In this document: one piece after another, positions 1 to 9,483 of the stretch | Position numbering within the stretch: position 1 is the first letter of the stretch | Layout of the letters: every line of letters begins with the position of its first letter | From: CATQHQ01 sp965243805 | GTDB lineage: Bacteria > Gemmatimonadota > Gemmatimonadetes > Longimicrobiales > Gaopeijiaceae | NCBI GenBank assembly: GCA_965243805.1 | Contig: OZ251577.1 | Location: forward strand, 3,658,001-3,722,000 | Reading direction: 5' to 3' | Length of the DNA: 64,000 nucleotides | Made by a program: the position numbers and the translations under genes | Notes under the pieces: generated by a model | Told to the model about the DNA's origin: nothing | Seen by the model: the letters and a program-made list of their open reading frames with translations, nothing else | The model's database searches: none

Positions 1-63
1 GAATCGGTCAGCGAGCTGTTCGAGTACAAGGAGCCGGCTCCCGCCAAGGTCGCCTTGGCCTGA
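1..63 (+). CDS. prs: C-terminal tail of ribose-phosphate pyrophosphokinase (partial)
   Basis: Twenty codons open at the left edge, ending in TGA. The residues SVSELFEYKE match the usual SVS(x)LFE ending of bacterial PRPP synthetase, which makes 5-phosphoribosyl-1-pyrophosphate from ribose 5-phosphate and ATP. The following genes are rplY/ctc and pth, and prs-ctc-pth is a common bacterial gene order, which supports the call. The catalytic part lies outside the window, so the call rests on about ten residues plus context. Confidence 0.7.
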   Translation, partial: ESVSELFEYKEPAPAKVALA

Positions 64-106
64 ACTGACACGACCCCGAACGTAGAACCGACGACCCCGA
101 ATCCAT

Positions 107-748
107 ATGGAAGCCACGCTCAACCTCGAACTCCGCAACGCCTCTGGCAAAGGCGCCGCTCGCAAGCTCCGCCGTGCCGGACGGGTCCCCGCCATCGTGT
201 ACGGCGGGAACGATGCGCCGGTCATGGTCTCGGTGGAGGCGCAGGAAGCCCGCCGCGTCTTTGAGGCGATCTCCGTCGAGAACACGATCCTGCACCTCTC
301 CCTGGGCGGCGACACGGAGCGGGCGCTGGTTCGCGAAGTGCAGACGCACCCCTTCCGCCCCGACATCCTTCACGTGGACTTCCTTCGCATCCGGCGGGGC
401 GTGCCGATCGAAGTGCAGGTCCCCGTCCACCTTATGGGTGTCGCCGCCGGGGTTCGCAACGACGGCGGAAGGATGGACCAGGTCTCCCACGACGTCCCAG
501 TCAAGTGCGTGCCCTCCAAGATCCCGGAGGCGATCGAGGTGGATGTGACCTCCTTTGCGGTGGGCGACGTGCTCCGGGCCGGCGACTTGGAGATGCCCGA
601 CGATGTGGAGAACCTGGCCGACCCTGGACTCGTGATCTGCGGCGTCGCAGCCCCGACGATCTCCGTCGAGGAAGAGGAAGAGGCGGCCGAAGGGATCGAA
701 CCGGAGGCCGATCCGGCGACGCAACCGGAGTCGGACGACGAGAGCTGA
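107..748 (+). CDS. rplY: 50S ribosomal protein bL25 (Ctc/long form)
   Basis: A 213-residue protein with the long L25/TL5/Ctc architecture: an N-terminal 5S-rRNA-binding L25 domain (about residues 1-90, beginning MEATLNLELRNASGKGAARKL truncated here to its pattern of basic residues) followed by the C-terminal TL5 beta domain (about 95-185) and a short acidic tail rich in Glu. Long forms are typical of many phyla, whereas E. coli has only the first domain. It binds 5S rRNA on the large subunit. The ATG at 107 is preceded by a duplicated CGACCCCGAA segment rather than a strong ribosome-binding site. It lies between prs and pth. Confidence 0.93.
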   Translation: MEATLNLELRNASGKGAARKLRRAGRVPAIVYGGNDAPVMVSVEAQEARRVFEAISVENTILHLSLGGDTERALVREVQTHPFRPDILHVDFLRIRRGVPIEVQVPVHLMGVAAGVRNDGGRMDQVSHDVPVKCVPSKIPEAIEVDVTSFAVGDVLRAGDLEMPDDVENLADPGLVICGVAAPTISVEEEEEAAEGIEPEADPATQPESDDES

Positions 749-765
749 CGCCGCCAAGCGGCAAG

Positions 766-1323
766 GTGGTCGCCGGCCTCGGCAACCCTGGCCCGGAGTA
801 CGACGCCACACGGCACAACGTGGGCTGGTGGGTCGTGGACCGCTTCGCCTACGACCACGACTTCGGCGCCTTCGAGCGGGGCGGACGAGCGCTGAAGGCG
901 TCGGGCAAGATCGACGGACGGCCGATCACCCTTCTCAAGCCTCGCACCTACATGAACCGGAGCGGTGCCGCCGTCGCCAACCTTTGGCGGATCGACGGCT
1001 TCCAGGTGGAGCGGGACCTGCTGGTGGTGACCGACGACGCAACGCTGCCGGTGGGGAAGGTGCGGTTTCGCCGGAGTGGCGGCGCCGGAGGACACAACGG
1101 CCTCAAGTCCGTCAGCGCGGCCCTCGGAACCCAGAAGTACGCTCGGCTCCGGATCGGTGTGGGGGTGACCCCGGCGGGCGTGGACATGGCGGAATGGGTA
1201 CTGTCGCCGATGCCCGAGGCGGACGAAGACTCGGTCACGGCCCTGCTGCCGGAGCTGAGCCGAGCCGTGGGCGTGTGGGCCCAAGAGGGCGTGGACGCCG
1301 CGATGAACCGATTCAACCGATGA
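766..1323 (+). CDS. pth: Peptidyl-tRNA hydrolase
   Basis: Cleaves the ester bond of peptidyl-tRNA dropped from stalled ribosomes, recycling tRNA. Visible family hallmarks are AGLGNPGPEY with the following TRHN (catalytic His and Asn), the PRTYMN substrate-binding segment, the DDATLPVGKVR stretch containing the catalytic Asp, and the GGAGGHNGLKS loop. From GTG at 766 the protein is about 185 residues, usual for the family. The reading frame stays open far upstream inside rplY, so the start is uncertain; CTG at 745, overlapping the rplY stop, is another possibility. There is effectively no gap to rplY. Confidence 0.93.
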   Translation: MVAGLGNPGPEYDATRHNVGWWVVDRFAYDHDFGAFERGGRALKASGKIDGRPITLLKPRTYMNRSGAAVANLWRIDGFQVERDLLVVTDDATLPVGKVRFRRSGGAGGHNGLKSVSAALGTQKYARLRIGVGVTPAGVDMAEWVLSPMPEADEDSVTALLPELSRAVGVWAQEGVDAAMNRFNR

Positions 1324-1369
1324 TGATCGACATTCCAGAGACCTCACAACAGCAGAGGAAGCAACGAAC

Positions 1370-3426
<2,057 letters not shown>

Positions 3427-3430
<4 letters not shown>

Positions 3431-4704
3431 GGCGGCCGACGGCTCCCTCGTTCGATGCGGCCGTCGCCTTCGCCCAGGACCTGATCCGCATCCCGTCCCT
3501 TCCCGGCGAGGAGGGGGAGTTGGTGCGGCGCGTCGTGGCCGAGATGGAGGCGCTGGGCTACGACCAGGTGTGGACCGACGAGCTGGGCAATGTCGTAGGC
3601 GTGGTCAAAGGCTTCGAAGATCGCAGCTCGCCGTCGGTCATGCTCAGCGCGCACCTGGACATGGTGGCCGCCGGCGACGAGAGCGAGTGGGAGCACCCGC
3701 CCTTCGACGGCGTGATCGCCGACGGGCACCTCCACGGTCGGGGCGCAATGGACATCAAGGGGCCCCTGGCGCTCCAGACCCATGTGGGCGCGGCGCTGAA
3801 GGGCAAGGCCGCGGGCGACGTGATCGTGGCGCACCCCGTCTTCGAGGAGCGGGGCGGTTGGGGGATGGACCACCTGACCCGTCCCAACGGAGGGTTGCGG
3901 CCGGCGGCGGTGATCATCGGCGAGTCCACCAACGGCGACGTGGCGATCGGCCACCGGGGCAGGGCGGAGATCGAGATCACCGTGCGGGGGTTGGCCGGCC
4001 ACGCCTCGGCGCCCGGCCGCGCCCAGAACGCCCTGGACGCGCTCCCGGCGGTGCTGGCGGGAGTGGACGATCTAGCCCGGCGCCAGGGGAAGGACCCGAT
4101 GCTCGGGCCGGCGTCGGTGGTGGCCACCGGGGTCGACGCCACGCCAGCCAGCCTCAACGTGGTTCCGGACCGGGTCACGGTGACCCTGGACTGGCGCATC
4201 CTGCCCTCCGACACCGAAGACGCCCTGCTGGCTCGGGTGCGGAAAGCCGTCCAGCCCAAGCTCGACCAAGACGGCCGAGGGTGGGGGATGGCGGAGTGCC
4301 GCCTGGCCACCGAGCGACAGCGTGCCTACACAGGCGTGGAGGAGGAGCGGAGCATCCTCAGCCCCGGCTTCTGCATGGACCCGAAGCACCCCGTGGTGCA
4401 AGCCGCCGCCCAAGCTGTGGGCCGGCGGAACGAAGCTGCGGACCAGCGGAATGAAGCTGCGGACCAGCGGAACGAAAGGGAGGGCGAGCCCGGCCGTCCG
4501 GCGAGAGTCCGCCCCTGGACCTTCGCCACCGACGGCGGCTGGACATGCGGCGTACGGGGCATCCCCACCATCGGCTTCGCCCCCGGCCTGGAACGCCACG
4601 CCCACACCAACACCGAGCGGCTGAATCTGGACGACGCCCGCTGGGCCTACGAACGGTACTTGGCGCTGGTCCCGGCCGTGCAGGCCGCCTTGGCTGCGGG
4701 GTAA
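3427..4704 (+). CDS. M20-family metallo-amidohydrolase/peptidase
   Basis: Co-catalytic zinc hydrolase of the M20/ArgE/DapE group, 425 residues. Visible zinc/catalytic motifs are SAHLDM (His and catalytic Asp), GRGAMDIKG (bridging Asp), and FEERGG (catalytic Glu pair); the dimerisation domain begins near IGHRGRAEIEI, and HTNTERL near the C-terminus supplies a late zinc His. GTG at 3427 overlaps the hppA stop by four bases. Residues about 334-350 contain a tandem RNEAADQ RNEAADQ RNE insertion coded by a 21-bp repeat, just before the last catalytic segment. The exact substrate (acyl-amino acid, dipeptide or other) cannot be told. Confidence 0.88.
4426..4476 (+). repeat. 21-bp tandem repeat inside the M20 gene (2.4 copies)
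   Basis: Two 21-bp units at 4426-4446 and 4447-4467 differ by one base, followed by nine bases of a third unit. Being a multiple of three it keeps the frame and encodes the RNEAADQ heptapeptide twice. It lies in what should be a surface insertion. Confidence 0.9.
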
Positions 4705-4771
4705 GTCGCCCCCTTCGCCGGGCTACGCCAGCGGCATCGCCGGCCTACGCGGCACCGGCCGGCCTTACGCC
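4705..4771. repeat. Intergenic triplicated GCCGGcTACGCC-like unit between convergent genes
   Basis: Three imperfect copies at 4717-4729, 4739-4751 and 4758-4771 fill the gap between the M20 gene (+) and the aldolase gene (-); the last copy runs into the aldolase stop codon. The sequence is GC-rich and has no T-tract, so a classical terminator is not evident. Confidence 0.6.
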
Positions 4772-5847
4772 ATCGGCACCGCCGGCAGGATCTTCCCCTC
4801 GATCCGCTCGAAGATTTCGTCCAAGCTGGTGCCCGTAATCGTGAGGCCGTGGTTCTTGAGCCCGACCACGCACCGCGCCGGGTCGTCCGCCTCCCGCACC
4901 AGGTCGGCCACCGCCTTGCCCAGCTCCCGAGTCCCGCAGGGGAAGTTGAACTCGGTGGACGGGATGCCGTCCATCCAGCCGTGGATGTGGAGGATGGCGC
5001 CGACGCCGGGGTGCTCGCGGTAGATCATCCAGTGCTCGATGGCGTCCACCGAGACGCGGCGTGGCTCCACGCCGGGCGGATGGCCCACCCGCATCCCGTT
5101 CCGCTCCGGGTCGTAGTCCTTCACCATGAGGATGTGCGTGCCGATCTCCCGGAGGTTGGACTTGTCCACGCCGCTGGCACTCATCCAGAACCAGTCGTCG
5201 TCGAAGCGGGCCGACACGTTTCCGTACGACAGGCCGCCGATCCCGAAGAGCCGCTTCACGTGGCGGAAGTCCCGCTTCGACAGGAGCTTGTCCATGGGGA
5301 AGGGGGCCGGGAGCAGGTTCAGCCCGTCGAGCTTCTTGCCCGCCCGGTAGATCGATTCGGTGATCGCGTCGCCGCCCCACAGCTCCTGGGGCAAGTCCGG
5401 CTCGAAGAAGTTCTCGATGACCAGCGTGGACGACGCCATCGGGTGGATGCGGTCGTACACCTTCTCGAAGTAATGGGAGCGGTCCGCGTTGCCGGAGACG
5501 GTGTAGTGGCCCTGCTCCAAGGTCACGAAGTGCACGTCCGGGTCGCCGTAGGGGCCCGGCACCAGTCCCACGGCCAGGTTGGCCAGCGCGCGAATCAGCG
5601 TCGGATAGCCCTGCGGGATGGGGTCCGTGAACGGGCTGGGGAACTCGGTCACCGCGCACACGAAGACGGACTGGGCGCCCCGGCGAACCGGACGGGGTTC
5701 GTCCTTCGGGAAGAAGTTGACGACGAGCTTGGCGTCGGCGGCCTCGGCGACGTGGCGATGGCCCTGCGATTCCATCACCGTCCGCAACCCCTCGGCGAAC
5801 CAGCCGAAGGTGTCGCTCTCCGAAGCACCGGCGAATGTGAAGTCCAT
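4765..5847 (-). CDS. Class II aldolase/adducin-family protein with N-terminal extension
   Basis: 360 residues from ATG at 5847 (a GAGAGAG purine stretch lies upstream). The C-terminal half has class II aldolase features: GNVSAR (phosphate/substrate loop), HIHGW (zinc-binding His-x-His) and GLKNHGLTITG (third His). The family includes fuculose- and rhamnulose-phosphate aldolases and decarboxylases. The N-terminal ~185 residues do not match the core aldolase fold that I recognise and form a separate region. The gene stands alone, divergent from the next lipoprotein gene and convergent with the M20 gene. Substrate unknown. Confidence 0.8.
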   Translation of the reverse strand: MDFTFAGASESDTFGWFAEGLRTVMESQGHRHVAEAADAKLVVNFFPKDEPRPVRRGAQSVFVCAVTEFPSPFTDPIPQGYPTLIRALANLAVGLVPGPYGDPDVHFVTLEQGHYTVSGNADRSHYFEKVYDRIHPMASSTLVIENFFEPDLPQELWGGDAITESIYRAGKKLDGLNLLPAPFPMDKLLSKRDFRHVKRLFGIGGLSYGNVSARFDDDWFWMSASGVDKSNLREIGTHILMVKDYDPERNGMRVGHPPGVEPRRVSVDAIEHWMIYREHPGVGAILHIHGWMDGIPSTEFNFPCGTRELGKAVADLVREADDPARCVVGLKNHGLTITGTSLDEIFERIEGKILPAVPMA

Positions 5848-6049
5848 TTGGAGGCGTGCTCTCTCGTTCCGTGGTCGTCGTCGTCGGCTGCAGGCCAACC
5901 GCGCCAATCGTACAATTGGCCAGCATTCGACGCCAGAAGCAAGCCCGCTCCCGAAATGCTGCTCCCGAACGCTGGTGCCGAGCTCCCGAACGCAAGCGAG
6001 CTCCCGTACCGCTAGCGTCGAGCCGAAGCACCGCTCTACTTTCGCCGGC

Positions 6050-7414
6050 ATGTCCATAGAGTCGCGCTGGCCTAGTGGCGTTCGGGGCCGATGGGGGGCG
6101 GCCGTGGCCGACTTGCCCCTGCTGGTCGCCCTGCCCCTGCTGGTCGCTCTGCCCCTTCTGTGGGCGTGTGGTAGCGAGGTGCCCGACACGAACGGAGCGC
6201 CGGCGACGGCCTTGCTGGACGGGCCCGACGTGTTCGTGGATGCCGTCGTGGAAGACGTGTTCACGGTCGGTGGCGAAGATGCCGAGGGATGGGACGCCTT
6301 TTCGAGAGTCGACGACGCAGCGTTCGACAGCGAAGGCAACCTGATCATACTCGACACGCGGAACCTCCGACTGGTCGTGATCGGCCCGGACGGGGCGTTT
6401 CGGCGAGAGGTGTCGCGAGGCGGTGGCGGACCTGGCGAGCTTCGAGCACCGGCCTCGATCGTGGTTCTCCCGGACGACCGCCTCGTCGTCTACGATTTCG
6501 GCCACAACGCCTTCCTGACGTTCAATCCCGACGGAACTTTCTTGGAGCAGTACCCGGCGAACCCCGACGACGACGGCCCGAGCGTGACTCAAGGCGGACT
6601 GGTGGGACGGGGCCTTCATGCACTCCCGGACGGCAGGCTCGTCGTGACAGGGCTGCCGCAAGGAGGCCCGCACCAACGCAATCTGGAAGTGCAGGTGCTC
6701 GGCGAGCGGCGACGATTGTTTTACTCGGCTTGGCGCGGTACCGACACCGACGATGGCGCAGAGCAAATCCTTAGGCCGACTGGCAGCAACCTGCGGGTTC
6801 GTGGCGGCGTCTTGGGAGCCCTTCAAGCCTTTGGGCCGCCATTGCTGACCGCAGTTCTGACCAGCGAGCATGTCGTTGTCGTGGATTCGACGGGGTATCG
6901 GGTCAAGTTCATCGCACCCGACGGTTCGCTAGCACAGGTAGTCGAGCGGCCGATCCAGCCGCTGCCGGTCACCGCCTCCATGAGAGAAGCCGAGATGAGC
7001 AGGCGCGCGGAGTGGCAGGGTGCCGAGGCGGGGCGCGACAACCAAGTCCTGTTCGTACCGAATGCGAACAGCAACTTCCGCATCTCCACCGAGCAGCTCA
7101 ACGCGATCGTCTCGGAGGTGATGGGCGCACAGTTGGCGCAGACGACCTTCGGTCCCCAGGTCCCGGTGATCGCCGCCTTGGCGGTGGACAGCCAGGACCG
7201 CATCTGGGTCGGGCGCACGGCGAGCGACGGTGCCGACGATGGACCGACGGACGTGCTCACGGCCCAGGGCGAGTACCTTGGCACCTTGGCGGCCGACGAC
7301 TTCGCGCTCCCGTTGGCATTTGGCCCCGACGGACTCATGGCCTATGCGGAAAGCGACCAGCACGACGCGCCGCTGGTGCGGGTCGTCCGCCTGCAGGCTC
7401 TGCGAGCACGGTAG
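6050..7414 (+). CDS. 6-bladed beta-propeller lipoprotein
   Basis: 454 residues from ATG at 6050. The N-terminus has a hydrophobic stretch ending LLWACGS, a good lipobox, so it is probably lipid-anchored in the envelope. Repeats of the style DSEGNLIILD, GPDGAFRREV, LPDDRLVVYD, NPDGTFLEQY and DSQDRIWV are propeller blades of the NHL/6-bladed type often seen in Gemmatimonadota and Bacteroidota. The hydrophobic core of the signal sequence is itself a tandem duplication (LLVALP twice) from an 18-bp repeat at 6119-6154. The ligand is unknown. Confidence 0.8.
   Translation: MSIESRWPSGVRGRWGAAVADLPLLVALPLLVALPLLWACGSEVPDTNGAPATALLDGPDVFVDAVVEDVFTVGGEDAEGWDAFSRVDDAAFDSEGNLIILDTRNLRLVVIGPDGAFRREVSRGGGGPGELRAPASIVVLPDDRLVVYDFGHNAFLTFNPDGTFLEQYPANPDDDGPSVTQGGLVGRGLHALPDGRLVVTGLPQGGPHQRNLEVQVLGERRRLFYSAWRGTDTDDGAEQILRPTGSNLRVRGGVLGALQAFGPPLLTAVLTSEHVVVVDSTGYRVKFIAPDGSLAQVVERPIQPLPVTASMREAEMSRRAEWQGAEAGRDNQVLFVPNANSNFRISTEQLNAIVSEVMGAQLAQTTFGPQVPVIAALAVDSQDRIWVGRTASDGADDGPTDVLTAQGEYLGTLAADDFALPLAFGPDGLMAYAESDQHDAPLVRVVRLQALRAR
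6119..6154 (+). repeat. 18-bp tandem repeat in the lipoprotein signal peptide
   Basis: Units 6119-6136 and 6137-6154 differ at one base. They double the LLVALP segment of the signal-peptide hydrophobic core, so copy number would directly change h-region length. Confidence 0.85.
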
Positions 7415-7776
7415 CAGCTTCGGCGAGTGCAACCCGCCGGTCTGGGTGGGGCTGCCTTGACTAGGGGGGTCTCTCGGCACTTTGCCTCCATTTTGCCTCC
7501 ATTTTGGTGGAAAAACGGAGGCGTGGAGGTAAAATGCTACCAAAACGGAGGAACTCTTGACGGAGGGGGGTGGAGAGAGAGAGGGTCAGTCCACCCGTTC
7601 GGAGGGGCGGGCTCCCAAGCCCGCGCCCCAGACCCCCAACGCGTGCAGGGTTGCTAACGTGCGCAGGGCTGCATTCTTCGCTAGCTTTGGGTCTGACGTA
7701 CCGACAACGTGCCCGCTCCGCCTGGCAACGGCGGGGCCCGCCACTTCAACCGCGGTCCGAGGGAGCGTCACGCGAC
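7415..7776. other. 362-bp gene-free leader/intergenic region upstream of the S6-S18 gene
   Basis: No convincing gene. It holds an AT-rich nested inverted repeat (7481-7551, listed separately), then a GC-rich stretch with a CCGCC...GGCGG hairpin at 7718-7734. The last ~100 bases should be the S6-S18 leader RNA; known rpsF leaders bind the S6:S18 complex through a CCG-containing motif, and CCG triplets occur here (e.g. near 7750 and 7757), but I cannot confirm the structure. A 76-codon open frame (7427-7657) crosses the repeat and looks spurious. Confidence 0.5.
7481..7551. repeat. AT-rich nested inverted-repeat element
   Basis: Two direct units GCCTCCATTTTG (7484-7495 and 7495-7506) are followed by reverse-oriented units AAAACGGAGGC (7512-7522), TGGAGGTAAAATG (7524-7536) and CCAAAACGGAGG (7540-7551). 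The unit at 7495-7507 and the last unit form a 12-of-13 inverted repeat. The AT content is far above the surroundings. It could be an operator array, a hairpin RNA or a remnant of a mobile or toxin-locus regulatory element; nothing adjacent decides this. Confidence 0.75.
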
Positions 7777-8661
7777 ATGAGAGCATACGAGATCGTCTAC
7801 ATTCTGGACGCCAGCCTGGAGCGGGCGGCCGTGGACGCCAAGCTGGAGGCGTTCCACGCCGTGCTGGGCGGCCAAGTCTCCACCGTGGACCACTGGGGCG
7901 TGCGACAGCTTGCGTACCCCATCGACAAGGCCGAGACGGCCTACTACGCCGTCGTTCACGCCGAAGTCGATCCCACGGCGCTGCCCGAGTTCGAGAGGCG
8001 GTTGCGCCTCGACGAAGAGACGATGCGCTACCTGATCGTCGTCAACGAAGGCCAGCCCACGTCGGGCGCCTCCGTCCTGGCCGACCCCCCCTCGACGGGA
8101 CAGGAGGATGGCGAGGACGCTTCGGACGGAGGTGCGGGGGAGGATGCGCCGGCCGAAGTCGCCGGGTCCGACTCCACCAACGATGACGCTCGCGCCGAGG
8201 GCGAGTCATCCGACATCGACGCCGGATCAGCCGACGCCGGGGCTGGCTCTGCTGCCACCAATGCCGGCTCGGACACCAGCGAGGCCGCCGAGTCTCCAGA
8301 CGCCAGTGCCGACGCCGAGTCTCCCGATGCTGCGTCGGACGCGGAGTCCGCCGATTCCGACACCGCTTCCGAGGCCGAGGCCGACGCCGACGAGTCCGCC
8401 GAGGACGAACAGCCTCCTCGCTCGGGGCCGCCCGAGTTCTCCGGCGCCCGAGGCCGACGCCGTCGCCACGAGGGGCCGCCGATCATCCTCCTCAACTACA
8501 AGGACGTCACCACCCTGTCTCGCTTCCTGACGGAGCAGGGCAGAATCCTGCCCAAGCGGACCACCAAGGTCACCGCCCGCTTCCAGCGCCAGTTGGGCAC
8601 CGCCATCAAGCGCGCCCGGTACCTGGCTCTGATCCCCTACATGAAGGAGCACGGGGCCTGA
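7777..8661 (+). CDS. Fused ribosomal proteins bS6-bS18
   Basis: One 294-residue frame. Residues 1-91 are ribosomal protein S6 (MRAYEIVYILD start, GVRQLAYPIDK, RLDEETMRYLIV). Residues ~92-232 are a low-complexity linker of Asp, Glu, Ala and Ser. Residues ~235-294 are ribosomal protein S18 (NYKDVTTLSRFLTEQGRILP, then KRTTKV and QRQLGTAIKRARYLALIPY). S6 and S18 form a heterodimer on the 30S platform and are normally separate genes in rpsF-(ssb)-rpsR-rplI operons. Here there is no stop or start between them, no ssb, and rplI follows one base after the stop. No frameshift is needed. Start ATG at 7777. Extra stand-alone copies elsewhere cannot be excluded. Confidence 0.92.
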   Translation: MRAYEIVYILDASLERAAVDAKLEAFHAVLGGQVSTVDHWGVRQLAYPIDKAETAYYAVVHAEVDPTALPEFERRLRLDEETMRYLIVVNEGQPTSGASVLADPPSTGQEDGEDASDGGAGEDAPAEVAGSDSTNDDARAEGESSDIDAGSADAGAGSAATNAGSDTSEAAESPDASADAESPDAASDAESADSDTASEAEADADESAEDEQPPRSGPPEFSGARGRRRRHEGPPIILLNYKDVTTLSRFLTEQGRILPKRTTKVTARFQRQLGTAIKRARYLALIPYMKEHGA

Positions 8662-8662
8662 C

Positions 8663-9118
8663 ATGAGACTCATTCTGCGCGAGGCCGTTGAGCACCTGGG
8701 CCTGGCCGGCGAGGTCGTGGACGTGAAGCCGGGATACGCCCGCAACTACCTCATCCCCCAAGGACTGGCCTACCGAGCCACCGAGGCCGCCGTCAAGCTG
8801 ATCGAGGACGAGCGCCGGTTGCGGGGCGAGAGGGCGCGTCGGGACTACCTGGAAGCGCGGCGGCGGGCTTCCCAGCTCGAAGGGAAGACCTTCACCTTCC
8901 GCGCTCGGGCCGGCGAGGAGGGGAAGCTCTTCGGCTCCGTCACCCAGCGCGAGATCGTGGAGGAGGCGGCTGAGTCCGGGATCGACTTCGAGGTGGATCG
9001 GCGGCAGGTGCTTCTCGACGAACCGATCAAGGCTCTGGGCGAGTACCGGGTCCCGATCCGACTGGACGCCGACGTGGAGGTGGAGGTGCGGGTGGTGGTG
9101 GAGCCCGAGTCGGCTTGA
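8663..9118 (+). CDS. rplI: 50S ribosomal protein bL9
   Basis: 151 residues, normal length. The N-terminal domain shows MRLILREAVEHLG...GEVVDVKPGYARNYLIP (described by its two motifs), the diagnostic L9 signature, followed by a long charged connecting helix (about 45-80) and a C-terminal rRNA-binding domain. It binds 23S rRNA near the L1 stalk. ATG at 8663 is one base after the S6-S18 stop, as expected for the rpsF-rpsR-rplI operon order. Confidence 0.95.
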   Translation: MRLILREAVEHLGLAGEVVDVKPGYARNYLIPQGLAYRATEAAVKLIEDERRLRGERARRDYLEARRRASQLEGKTFTFRARAGEEGKLFGSVTQREIVEEAAESGIDFEVDRRQVLLDEPIKALGEYRVPIRLDADVEVEVRVVVEPESA

Positions 9119-9483
9119 CGGCTGGCTTGACGGCCTCCGAACGCGTGCCCAACGAAGTCCGGGCCGCGGTTCGCTGCGCCCTCGACAAGAAGGCGGAAGA
9201 CGTAGTGGTGCTTGACCTGCGCCACGTCTCGTCGGCCACCGACTACTTCGTGATCGCAACCGGACGTTCCGACGTGCAGGTGAAGGCGATTGCCGAGCAC
9301 GTACTGGACTCGGCCAAGGCCGCCGGCGTCCGGCCCGAGCACGTGGAGGGCAGGGACGAGGGGAGATGGGTCCTCCTGGACTACATCGACTACGTGGTTC
9401 ACGTCTTCCACGCCCCGGTGCGGGAGTTCTACCGGCTGGAGGCTCTCTGGGGCGACGCCAAGACGCTCTCGGTAGCCCCGTGA
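9115..9483 (+). CDS. rsfS: Ribosome silencing factor RsfS
   Basis: 122 residues of the RsfS/Iojap family, which binds ribosomal protein uL14 and blocks subunit joining when nutrients run short. Typical elements: KKAEDVVVLDLR, SSATDYFVIATG, WVLLDYIDYVVHVF and REFYRLEALWGDA. TTG at 9115 overlaps the rplI stop by four bases (TTGA); a second TTG 12 bases later is also possible. It overlaps smc by four bases downstream. Confidence 0.94.
   Translation: MTAGLTASERVPNEVRAAVRCALDKKAEDVVVLDLRHVSSATDYFVIATGRSDVQVKAIAEHVLDSAKAAGVRPEHVEGRDEGRWVLLDYIDYVVHVFHAPVREFYRLEALWGDAKTLSVAP

Noticed and set aside
4745..6871. 708-codon open frame on the minus strand
   Set aside because: It lacks recognisable domains, is Arg/Gly/Pro-rich as expected for a high-GC shadow, and covers the real aldolase gene (different frame) and the lipoprotein gene.
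7427..7657. 76-codon frame across the inverted-repeat element
   Set aside because: Coding potential is explained by the repeats; no ribosome-binding site and no resemblance to a known protein.
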